Shown piece after piece: positions 15,725 through 23,793 of a DNA stretch of 64,000 bases. This DNA comes from a virus. The number at the start of each line of letters is the position of its first letter. Position 1 is the stretch's first letter. The notes beneath the pieces were generated by a model. It had not been told where the DNA came from. It made no database searches and was given only the letters and a program-made list of their open reading frames with translations. The DNA lies in the IMG/VR virus record IMGVR_UViG_3300033146_005439, positions 1 to 64,000 of that record; one strand, 5' to 3'. Position numbers and translations under genes: made by a program.

Positions 15725-18700
15725 TTACTCCTGAAATGCTTTACATTTAGAACAAATTAATTTAGAACCATAATGATCATCTGGTACAAATTCCATAACG
15801 TTATGGCCACATTCCTCACCATCAATTTCATTACTACATTCACCTTTAAGCCAACAAGGACCAATGACAGCATCAGTATACATAGGCATTTGTTTAAAAT
15901 ACATATTAAAACCTTCATCTACAGAAGATGTTACAATTTTAGCTACTTCATCTACTTTATCTTTAGGGCATTCTACAACAATTTCATCATGAACACTTAA
16001 CACCAACTTAGCTTCATAAGGCAATTTTGCTAACTTATCCACACAAATAATCATGGCCTTCTTAATTGTGTCTGCATCACTGTTATGGACTATGATTCCA
16101 TTAGCTGTGAAATAATGTATTTTATCGCAAATTAAATCATATGTAGGCTCAACACCCTTGTAATCTAAGCTCACAACCTTTACAAAATCATAATCTAAAA
16201 ATGAAGACAAAAACTCTTTGGCCTTACCCTCAGGTAATTTTTCATAGAATTTTCTCCAACTTAAAAAAGAACACTTACCCAACTTAAATCTTCTTAACTG
16301 TGCCTTCTCATTAGATGTAAAATCAGTAAAATAAGTAGCAGTCTTCCTAAGTTCCCTTTCTATAAGTTTTGGTATAAACGAAGGAACTATACTACCATCA
16401 CCCGTTTTATAATTATACTTATTTGTCTCTAAAGCTTTATTTTTATAATCAACAGAAAAACCTATTAATTCTTTAAATACAGCATTATATCTTTTATGAA
16501 TCTGTAAACGATAAGTAGTTAAACTATTATCATTTTTATATTCTTTTAAGTTAGAATTAATACCTAAAGAAAATAATAAGTTTTGTACACCTGATGCTAA
16601 TTTTTTAGAAACAGTTGTATAAGAAGGACCACTATTTTTTGTAACACCACCATCTGTAGAAAACAAGCCATTCAATAAAGCACCTTTATTCTCTAAACTC
16701 TCAGTATAAAAATACTCTGGAATACTTTTATCTTTATGTATCACATAATCTAGGCCTATATGTTTTAAAAAACCTCTTATAACAACAGAGTATATATTAT
16801 AAGTTGGTAAATCTTCTCTGATTTCATCGTCCCTATGCTGTACACCTAACCTTACACTATACCCAAAAAGTTCTTCTATAAAAGCACAAAACTTGTCTGC
16901 CAACTCTCTTTGTTGTTTAGGACATACAAATCTGATCTGGTTATGCTGGTTATAACTACCATCTCCAATTAAACAACCTATAACAAAAGCTAATTTAGGG
17001 TTCATAGTAGCTGGGTAACTATATTCCTTATATGTTTCTCTCCAATGGCCCTTCTCATATTTATACCCAGATATATCTGTAGTTATACCATTTATAGGGG
17101 TCAAAGGCACCAACAAAAAATCCTCCTTTACATCTATATCTTTTACAACCTTATCCAACAATACTCCAGAATTATTACTTACAACTGGGATTTTATGATT
17201 TAAAGTGATGCCTAAAACTGAGCCATTAGACAACTTTAAATCATAAACTTCTTTTTTACCGGAATATACACCTAGGGCTGAGTCTAAACCAAAGCCTGTT
17301 TCCAATGTAACCTTTCTATCTATATAATTACCAATGTAACCTAACCCGTTTATATTACTATCAAAAACCAAACACCCTTGAATACGATGGTTTTTAGCCT
17401 TACGTTTAACTGCACCAACCACTTTTTTACGCATAGGGTCCGAATAATCAGGTATCTTATAAAAACGTCTTCTACCAGTAATAGTAGTACTACTATGTTC
17501 TTTAATAGCATTATTAGCTGATTCTTCTAACCAAGCAGCTAGTTTAGAATTAACCTTAAAATAACTATTAATAAGTTTTTGTGCTTCATCCTTAGATATA
17601 CCTAACCTTTTACCTAAACCTGTCGCAGAAATACCATAAGCTAAACCAAAAGAAATAGCTTTACTGGCTGTTCTCTGAGGTTTTTTTACTTCTTTATAAT
17701 CTACCTCAAAAATCCTTGAAGCATTAACTGTATGTAAGTCTAAATTATTATGATGAGTTTCAATAAAGTTTGGCTCTCCTGACATATCCCCCATAATAGC
17801 TAATTCTGCAGAATTTTGATCTACAGTAACTAAAGCCTTATCCTCACCAGCAATAAAACAACTTCTAAATTTTTGTTTAGCAGGTATATTCTGTAAATTA
17901 GGATTATTAGAACTCATTCTACCTGTAGAAACCATTTGTTTAAATTGAGTATGAAGTCGTCCTGTCTTTTCATGAATACGTTCTACAACAGCTTCACCAT
18001 AAGTAGTATACAATTTATATAATTTTCTATATTTTAAAATATCATCTATAACAGGATGGCCCGCATATCTTTTTAAAGCAGCTGCATCTGTTTTTTCTAA
18101 ACTTAAACCTAATTTGGTTAAAGCATCTAAAAGTTGTGCTGGACTATCTATATTAATAGACGCTACACCAAAAAGAGTTGTTTGATCTTGAGTTTTAGAT
18201 AAACGATTTTCTATATTAACTTTTAAAGCCTCACCCTCTTTCTCGGCCTCCTGCATAATAATGCGCCATTTTTCTATATCTAAAGTAATACCATTAAGTT
18301 CCATTTCAGCTAAAGGTTTAGTAAACTGCATTTCTAATTCAACAGCTTCATGTAAATTATATTCAGAAACTTTCTGTAATTGCATATTACGTATTATATC
18401 TAAAGTACAAACATCTGTAGCAGCATAAGATAACTGACTTTCTGTAAATTCTTGATAATAATCTTGAAAAGTACCTCTTGGTTCTTTATCCATTTCCATA
18501 TTTAAGTATTGTCTAACTAAAGCAGCTAAACTAAAACCTCGTTGTTTTACACCTAAATTTAACAATTGTTCTACCAACATAGTATCATAAATATTCTCAA
18601 TGTAGTAACCAAACTGAGCTTTTAATACTTTCATATCATAGTTACAATTCTGTAATATTTTTAAAATATTTTTATCTGAAAATAAGTCTTTAAACAAAGA

Positions 18701-18943
18701 ACCATGTATAGATACATCAGGTAAATCACTTCTAACATCAAATACAAAAGCTTTACCAGGGATACCTATCTGAATAAGGGTGGTTTGACAAGTAAAAGGA
18801 TCTAAACCTGTACCCTCAGTATCTAACTCCAAAACAGGGAAATTAGATAAATAAGACAAGACTCTACGAGCTTCCTCTTCTGTTTTTATATATTCAAAAG
18901 GTGGTGGTGGAACTGATACCCTATTAGCCGACATTATACTCAT
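15725..18943 (-). CDS. polA: Family A DNA polymerase (candidate DpoZ) interrupted by an intein
   Basis: The 1072-residue precursor has an N-terminal 3'-5' exonuclease (D41 and E43 in ELDTEG, NYD at 101-103, YAATD at 173-177) and a family A palm. Motif A is VTVDQNSAEL (D375, E380), motif B is R424, K428, F432 and Y436, and motif C is LSVHDE near 982-987. There is no 5'-3' exonuclease. Residues 524-954 are an intein; the spliced enzyme would be 641 aa, joined at HRIQG and SDADTIKKAM. Motif A differs from the usual DYSQIELR. The C-terminal tail has a possible zinc site (ECGHN, then CSKC). With purZ nearby it is a candidate for the DpoZ type that accepts dZTP. Confidence 0.93.
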   Translation of the reverse strand: MSIMSANRVSVPPPPFEYIKTEEEARRVLSYLSNFPVLELDTEGTGLDPFTCQTTLIQIGIPGKAFVFDVRSDLPDVSIHGSLFKDLFSDKNILKILQNCNYDMKVLKAQFGYYIENIYDTMLVEQLLNLGVKQRGFSLAALVRQYLNMEMDKEPRGTFQDYYQEFTESQLSYAATDVCTLDIIRNMQLQKVSEYNLHEAVELEMQFTKPLAEMELNGITLDIEKWRIIMQEAEKEGEALKVNIENRLSKTQDQTTLFGVASINIDSPAQLLDALTKLGLSLEKTDAAALKRYAGHPVIDDILKYRKLYKLYTTYGEAVVERIHEKTGRLHTQFKQMVSTGRMSSNNPNLQNIPAKQKFRSCFIAGEDKALVTVDQNSAELAIMGDMSGEPNFIETHHNNLDLHTVNASRIFEVDYKEVKKPQRTASKAISFGLAYGISATGLGKRLGISKDEAQKLINSYFKVNSKLAAWLEESANNAIKEHSSTTITGRRRFYKIPDYSDPMRKKVVGAVKRKAKNHRIQGCLVFDSNINGLGYIGNYIDRKVTLETGFGLDSALGVYSGKKEVYDLKLSNGSVLGITLNHKIPVVSNNSGVLLDKVVKDIDVKEDFLLVPLTPINGITTDISGYKYEKGHWRETYKEYSYPATMNPKLAFVIGCLIGDGSYNQHNQIRFVCPKQQRELADKFCAFIEELFGYSVRLGVQHRDDEIREDLPTYNIYSVVIRGFLKHIGLDYVIHKDKSIPEYFYTESLENKGALLNGLFSTDGGVTKNSGPSYTTVSKKLASGVQNLLFSLGINSNLKEYKNDNSLTTYRLQIHKRYNAVFKELIGFSVDYKNKALETNKYNYKTGDGSIVPSFIPKLIERELRKTATYFTDFTSNEKAQLRRFKLGKCSFLSWRKFYEKLPEGKAKEFLSSFLDYDFVKVVSLDYKGVEPTYDLICDKIHYFTANGIIVHNSDADTIKKAMIICVDKLAKLPYEAKLVLSVHDEIVVECPKDKVDEVAKIVTSSVDEGFNMYFKQMPMYTDAVIGPCWLKGECSNEIDGEECGHNVMEFVPDDHYGSKLICSKCKAFQE
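16082..17374 (-). mobile_element. Intein with LAGLIDADG homing endonuclease inside the DNA polymerase
   Basis: In-frame insertion of 431 residues, from Cys (codon 17372-17374) to the HN pair ending at 16082, with Ser as the first downstream extein residue. The N-terminal splicing block starts CLVFDSN, and the C-terminal block ends FTANGIIVHN. The two DOD endonuclease helices are visible as FVIGCLIGDGSY and LLNGLFSTDGG, so both splicing and homing parts look intact. The site is the conserved NxxIQGS(A/D)AD segment before motif C, a favoured insertion point in polymerase genes. Confidence 0.92.
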
Positions 18944-18947
18944 ATAA

Positions 18948-20012
18948 TTACCTCATTAGTACAGTTACTTTAAAAATATAATTATAAAAAGAATATTCAG
19001 AAGCCTTACCTTGAATGTAAATAGGCTCTAATAAAACATCTAATGATTTAGATAATTTGTGCCCTTGACTTACAGAAGACGCTTTTTTTAAACACCCCAC
19101 AAAATAACCTGTGACAGTTAGACGAATAGTTTCTACAGGATACTTTTTAATTAATTTACCAAAACTATTTATAGAATTTTTATATTCACCTTTAAACATA
19201 TAACGACATAAATCTATAACAGCAGGATCAGCTACATCTGTGCCTTCAGGTAATAAAAAAGTCCTAACACTATTTAAATCCCATGAACCTTCTGAAATCA
19301 CAGTACCTAAATAACCTAAAGCTTTCCTTAAAATTCCTTTAGACATATCAACAATGTATTGTAAAACTTCAATATTATAATTAATACCATCAAACTGACA
19401 TACATTTTCCAAAGCTTCTAACATTTCTACATCATCAATTGCAGAAAATACAAAATGATCACATCTATCTAAAAAAGCGTTGTCTCCTCGTTTATTAGCT
19501 AATTTTTCAGGCTCATTAGTACAAAAAATAAAATATACATGTTCATAAGCATCCTCCATAACTTTTAAAAGTAAATCTTTTGCTGCAGCTGTTAACTTAT
19601 GGCACTCATCAAAAATAATAATTTTATTCTTTAAACTAAATGCAGAAAAAGATAAATCTTTAACAATAGAAGCTATATCAGCTTTACCACTTTCAGAGCC
19701 TACATTTATTTCTAAATAATCTACACTATTTTGTGCTAAAATAGATAAACAATTAGCACATTTTAAACAAGGTTTAGTAGGATCAGTAGTTTCCGTACAA
19801 TTCAAACTCAAAGCTAAGATACGAGCCATAGTAGTTTTACCTGTCCCTGCAGGACCACTAAAAAGCATAGTATGTGTTAATTTATTTGTTTTCAACCTTT
19901 GAGACATAATCTTTTTTACAGAAGCATTACCTAAGAGTTCTTCTACTCTACAGGGTCTATATACGGTTTTTAAATCGTTTGCAGCTCCTTTTATCTGTCT
20001 TTTTATTAACAT
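18948..20012 (-). CDS. dnaX: DnaX-like clamp loader ATPase
   Basis: A AAA+ ATPase of 354 residues resembling bacterial DnaX: the YRPCRVEELLGN opening, Walker A GPAGTGKTT at 53-61, a four-Cys zinc site (C72, C82, C85, C88), Walker B IIIFDECHKL at 131-140, and FIFCTNEPEKL before a sensor region. It would load the phage clamp (36899-38041) onto primed DNA. I chose the ATG at 20012, six bases after GAGG, instead of a GTG at 20024 that overlaps the upstream gene more. It lies directly upstream of the polymerase gene. No delta subunit was recognised in the window. Confidence 0.88.
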   Translation of the reverse strand: MLIKRQIKGAANDLKTVYRPCRVEELLGNASVKKIMSQRLKTNKLTHTMLFSGPAGTGKTTMARILALSLNCTETTDPTKPCLKCANCLSILAQNSVDYLEINVGSESGKADIASIVKDLSFSAFSLKNKIIIFDECHKLTAAAKDLLLKVMEDAYEHVYFIFCTNEPEKLANKRGDNAFLDRCDHFVFSAIDDVEMLEALENVCQFDGINYNIEVLQYIVDMSKGILRKALGYLGTVISEGSWDLNSVRTFLLPEGTDVADPAVIDLCRYMFKGEYKNSINSFGKLIKKYPVETIRLTVTGYFVGCLKKASSVSQGHKLSKSLDVLLEPIYIQGKASEYSFYNYIFKVTVLMR

Positions 20013-20020
20013 AAGTAACC

Positions 20021-20482
20021 TCACATAAAATATCGTATATAAATTTCAGTTAATACACCATCACCTTTTAAAGCTTTTAATTGTTTAGCTTTCCTTCGAA
20101 TTAATAAATTTGCATTATTAGGACATACTGTATTAGTTGCCAAACAAGCACATTCTAAATCAGATAATTTGCTGGCTACAAATAAAACTTCTTCTGCTGT
20201 AACATTATACCGTCTCAAAATTTGCAAAAAAACATCTTTCTTACTTTTTTTAGCCCAATAAAAAGGAATATTTTTATTACGAAAAAAATTATAAGAAATT
20301 TTATTATCTGAAGATAAAAAAACAATAGGAAACTTACACTTTAGTTTATTTATAACTTCAAGGTCATCCATATTAAACAATTTATAAGGTACATTACTTA
20401 ACTCATCATAAAAAACTTTACCTTCTGTTAATACACCATCTACTTCAGAAACAATTAATTTTATATTACTCATATCACTCAT
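20021..20482 (-). CDS. KdsC-like HAD protein lacking the nucleophilic Asp
   Basis: This 153-residue protein follows the KdsC and sialic-acid-phosphatase type of the HAD superfamily: LIVSEVDGVLTEGKVFYD, then FNMDDLEVINKLK, VFLSSD, a Lys in AKKSKKDVF, and GDGVLTEIYI at the C-terminus. The usual DxDGV starts with the nucleophilic Asp; here it is Glu (EVDGV). It may therefore be inactive or altered. The start at 20482 follows AAGGTGA. It neighbours sugar-related genes, so a role in sugar-phosphate chemistry is plausible. The assignment to the fold is firm; activity is doubtful. Confidence 0.72.
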   Translation of the reverse strand: MSDMSNIKLIVSEVDGVLTEGKVFYDELSNVPYKLFNMDDLEVINKLKCKFPIVFLSSDNKISYNFFRNKNIPFYWAKKSKKDVFLQILRRYNVTAEEVLFVASKLSDLECACLATNTVCPNNANLLIRRKAKQLKALKGDGVLTEIYIRYFM

Positions 20483-20483
20483 T

Positions 20484-21365
20484 TTAATTCACCTTTTTAC
20501 CACATAGCATACAAACACCTTGCTTATCAATATTTAGTAAACAAGAATGTTCTTTTGAAATTAAAGACATAGTTTCTATACAAAGAACACATTTATCGGT
20601 CCTCTTAGCAATTTCTATTGCTTGTGCATAATGACTTTCTACAAATACTGTAGCATTACTTTGATTAAAATGCAATGCTTTATATTCCGGCGTAAAAGAT
20701 TTTTTTCTTCTTTCTACTGCAGTAGAATACGGCTGCATAATTAAATCATTATACAACACCCCATGCTTATCTAACCATGCTTCTGTTATACCCCTCCAAC
20801 GTTCAATTCTATTAGTACATATACTATGTATCTTAACTTGAGGTAATAAAAAAGGAAACACACCTTTAGAAATTTCATTCATATAAATAGAACCATCATC
20901 ATCAAATACTGCTGGATCAGTACAAATAACACCGTCCATATCAAACATATAGCTCTTGGTGGCTTCAATACCTAAAAAATTCCATTCAAACATACGAGGC
21001 CCATTTAATACTTCTGCATATAGATCTACTTTATTAATAGCTTTTGGGTGAGCGTATATAGCACAAGTAATACAATCATAGTTACGAGCTTCTTGTAAGC
21101 CTTTCTGCATAGCAGCGCCGCCATAAATACTATCATCTACTAAAAGAACCTTTCTACCCTTGGCTCTAAATAAAGAACCTCTGGCACCTACTTTTGGAAC
21201 TTCTCCTATAGCAGCTAAAGGTACTCCTAATAACGTAGCTAAAATCGAAGCAGGTAACATACCACTTCTAGGAATACCTATAACTAAACCTACATCCTTA
21301 GGTATTTTAGAAATTAATTTAGCTTTTATATCAAAACTAAGATCTTTTATAGATTTAAAATTCAT
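20484..21365 (-). CDS. Phosphoribosyltransferase-HAD phosphatase fusion protein
   Basis: Residues 1 to about 125 are a type I phosphoribosyltransferase, with GIPRSGMLPAS and the PRPP motif VLLVDDSIYGGAAM at 73-86. From about 135 a HAD domain follows: YMFDMDGVICTD (D142 and D144), ICTNRIERWRG, and FVESHYAQAIEIA. The C-terminus ends in CMLCGK. Such fusions occur in phages and some bacteria near sugar-modification genes. It may transfer a base to PRPP (orotate would pair it with phage PyrF) and trim a phosphate, but the substrate cannot be read from the sequence. Confidence 0.82.
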   Translation of the reverse strand: MNFKSIKDLSFDIKAKLISKIPKDVGLVIGIPRSGMLPASILATLLGVPLAAIGEVPKVGARGSLFRAKGRKVLLVDDSIYGGAAMQKGLQEARNYDCITCAIYAHPKAINKVDLYAEVLNGPRMFEWNFLGIEATKSYMFDMDGVICTDPAVFDDDGSIYMNEISKGVFPFLLPQVKIHSICTNRIERWRGITEAWLDKHGVLYNDLIMQPYSTAVERRKKSFTPEYKALHFNQSNATVFVESHYAQAIEIAKRTDKCVLCIETMSLISKEHSCLLNIDKQGVCMLCGKKVN

Positions 21366-21874
21366 GATTTATTATATTTAATCCTCCATTCAGACCAAGA
21401 AATATTAAAAAATTCCTCGCAAGAAATTTCTTTTAAAAAAAATAACCACTCCTCTTCAGTAGGAGGTGCCTGCATAGTAATAAAAGTCACACCTGAATAT
21501 ATAAGATAAGCTTTTATCATCTCATTAACAAAAATATAAAATCTCTGGGCTAAGTGCTGTTGAGACATTATATGTGCAACATCAATAAATTTAGCTAAAT
21601 ACTGTAGAGAAGCTCTTTTTGATAAACTTTTAATACAGGAAGACTCTTCTCTAATTAAATGTACATATAAAGCTTCTGGATATTTATGTATCACTTGAGG
21701 TAACTTCCAAAACAACCGAGGATCACTCTCTATATGATTATCAGGATAAACATAATCTATATTAGTACTTAAAGTATTAGTTTCATGTGCTGACGTATAA
21801 TAAGGAAAATAACTACAAGCTTTACTAAAAGTTGTAGTACAACACCTACCTGTGCCTAAAATAAAAACCCTCAC
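21362..21874 (-). CDS. Sulfotransferase-like P-loop protein
   Basis: The 170-residue protein opens with MRVFILGTGRCCTTTFSKAC, resembling the PAPS-binding loop of sulfotransferases (GTGRxGTT). SALYVHLIREE and SIKSLSKRASL-like segments follow (about residues 70-90), in the place of the 3'-phosphate-binding region. It starts with GTG at 21874, seven bases after AGGAG. It is short for a sulfotransferase and lies in the glycan cassette. Sulfation of a sugar is the likely role if it is active. Confidence 0.6.
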   Translation of the reverse strand: MRVFILGTGRCCTTTFSKACSYFPYYTSAHETNTLSTNIDYVYPDNHIESDPRLFWKLPQVIHKYPEALYVHLIREESSCIKSLSKRASLQYLAKFIDVAHIMSQQHLAQRFYIFVNEMIKAYLIYSGVTFITMQAPPTEEEWLFFLKEISCEEFFNISWSEWRIKYNKS

Positions 21875-22395
21875 TATTTTACTCCTGTTAAACTAAGATT
21901 AATATACCCATGATCATGCCCTCTTATAGGAGCCCCATTCAATATACTAGAAAAACCAGCTAAAGACAACAATTTTTTTAAATATCTTTCGTCAAACACA
22001 GCTCGATGAATATTACCAGGACCACCGTAAGTAAAAATTCTGCCATTTAACCATGTCATAAAATCATCATCATCATTAAATTTGCGCCAAGAATCACCAC
22101 AATGTTTATTTAAATAACAATGAACTAACTTTTCAAAATCAGGAACATGTAATTCTAAACAAGCGTCTTTTTTCAAAACACGGTAAGCTTCTTTTAAAGC
22201 ATCTAAACTCCTATACCACCATATATGCTCTAAAACATGACTAGCATAAATCAAATCTATAGAATTATCTTTAAAAGGTAAAGAATCAATCCCCCAACGT
22301 ACTACAATATCTATGTTATCAGCCTCATAAGGCCCTAAAGTTACCCAAGAATTATCAATTCTTTTATTTCCTGGCCCAATCTCAACTTTATTCAT
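21874..22395 (-). CDS. SAM-dependent methyltransferase (class I) of the glycan cassette
   Basis: The N-terminus VEIGPGNKRIDNSWVTLG is a SAM-binding motif I variant. LPFKDNSIDLIYASHVLEHI is the motif II-III region common to methyltransferase-11 proteins, followed by KEAYRVLKKDACLELHVPD. The length (173 aa) suits a minimal domain. The ATG at 22395 follows GAGG. Genes of this kind next to glycosyltransferases usually act on sugars or on sugar-bearing lipids. Confidence 0.8.
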   Translation of the reverse strand: MNKVEIGPGNKRIDNSWVTLGPYEADNIDIVVRWGIDSLPFKDNSIDLIYASHVLEHIWWYRSLDALKEAYRVLKKDACLELHVPDFEKLVHCYLNKHCGDSWRKFNDDDDFMTWLNGRIFTYGGPGNIHRAVFDERYLKKLLSLAGFSSILNGAPIRGHDHGYINLSLTGVK

Positions 22396-22402
22396 AATAA
22401 CC

Positions 22403-23305
22403 TCAACTAGTGTAATTTTTAGGTGCCCATTTTAAAGTACCATCCCAATCTAATAATTTATCAGAAAAAACAGCATAATCATTATACTGTTTAGATCCTG
22501 TAGCTTGATACATAGATTCAGGTGTTTTTATAATATCTTTTAAATAGTTATAACGCTCTTCAAAAGTACTGCCTTTTAAACTGCCTCCTGGCCTATTATA
22601 CCCAAAAAACCCTATATGCATCTGTCTATTAACAGATGGCATGATTACATTAAGATCTTCTTCTATTCTAGCTACATCACATAACCTATTTATCAAACCA
22701 GCTTGTTGATGATGCATATCAGTTTTATATCTATAAGTACGATCATGCCAATAACTTTTGTACAAGTCATTTAAAGCACACACAAAAGCGGCTGGATGCT
22801 CATAAAAAGCTTCTTTTGCGCAAGGCCTTACAAAAGTATTAAAAAAGTATTTATTGATAACAGGTGCTTGTGCTGCATAATGCCTATCTAATCTTATATC
22901 ATGAACATCTCCTGAATCATTAAAATTAAAAGAAGATATAACGGACCAAGAAGGCCCAATTAATTTAAATACAGCATCTAAATAAGCAAAATAAGTCTCA
23001 TGAATAAGTATATCATCCTCAATATAAAGTAACCAATCTTGGGTTTTATCAAAAACATATTTAAAACCTTCTAAAATATTAGCAGACAAACCAAATCTTT
23101 GTTTTCTATGTACACATTCATAAGGATAAGGATATTTTTCTATAATATGTAGTATCTCTTGAGGTGCCTCAAATTCAATAATAAAAATAGTTTTCAAAGT
23201 ATAATCTAACTTAAAAAATTCTCTAGCACGTATTTCATAATCAATACTTAATTGTAGCATTTCAGGTCTATTAAAAACCGGACGCATAATATAACGAGTA
23301 GTCAT
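22403..23305 (-). CDS. Glycosyltransferase, GT-A-like (300 aa)
   Basis: RPVFNRPEMLQLSID and the acidic motif WLLYIEDDILIHE (about residues 93-105) fit a GT-A enzyme with a metal-binding EDD triad, resembling GNT-I-like or hypothetical glycosyltransferases. Aromatic residues and HDRTYRYKTDMHHQ follow. I chose the ATG at 23305, seven bases after AAGG, over a GTG six bases earlier. It sits in the cassette between two methyltransferases. Donor and acceptor are unknown. Confidence 0.7.
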   Translation of the reverse strand: MTTRYIMRPVFNRPEMLQLSIDYEIRAREFFKLDYTLKTIFIIEFEAPQEILHIIEKYPYPYECVHRKQRFGLSANILEGFKYVFDKTQDWLLYIEDDILIHETYFAYLDAVFKLIGPSWSVISSFNFNDSGDVHDIRLDRHYAAQAPVINKYFFNTFVRPCAKEAFYEHPAAFVCALNDLYKSYWHDRTYRYKTDMHHQQAGLINRLCDVARIEEDLNVIMPSVNRQMHIGFFGYNRPGGSLKGSTFEERYNYLKDIIKTPESMYQATGSKQYNDYAVFSDKLLDWDGTLKWAPKNYTS

Positions 23306-23307
23306 AA

Positions 23308-23790
23308 TCACACCTTTTTAGTTAATAAAATAAAATTATTACCTTCTTCTTTATATTCTTGTGGAGCTAAACCAGCTTGACTACAAAAATCAGATAACCA
23401 TTGCCGATCAAAACCTATATAATGAAAATTTTCTTTATACGTTTGACCGCCATATAAAAGCCAACTAGTATGTTGTGCTTTCCCAGGTGTATAATTAGCA
23501 CATATAACGGCTAGATTAGGCACTCTAAATTCTATAAAACCTCCCTTCTTTAAAACCCTTGCCCATTCAATTAAAATGGCTGATGTTCTTGATACAGGAA
23601 AATGTTCTAAAATATCAGAAGCTAATATATAATCAAAGGATTCTTCAGAATAACGAGATAAATCGGTAACATCACCAATAACATCTACATTAGGGAGTGT
23701 TTCTCTAATATCATAATTAGTACATTTATATCCTTTAGGATATTCTTCGTAAGTTCTATTACCACAGCCTAAATTTAAAGTTTTTTTCAT
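23308..23790 (-). CDS. SAM-dependent methyltransferase (second of the cassette)
   Basis: TLNLGCGNRTYEEYPKGY is motif I, VIGDVTDLSRYSEESFDYILASDILEHF covers motifs II-III, and WARVLKKGGFIEFRVPNL motif IV. At 160 residues it is a short class I methyltransferase related to the one at 21874-22395. GAGG lies eight bases before the ATG at 23790. Probable target: a sugar residue made by the cassette. Confidence 0.82.
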   Translation of the reverse strand: MKKTLNLGCGNRTYEEYPKGYKCTNYDIRETLPNVDVIGDVTDLSRYSEESFDYILASDILEHFPVSRTSAILIEWARVLKKGGFIEFRVPNLAVICANYTPGKAQHTSWLLYGGQTYKENFHYIGFDRQWLSDFCSQAGLAPQEYKEEGNNFILLTKKV

Positions 23791-23793
23791 TTA

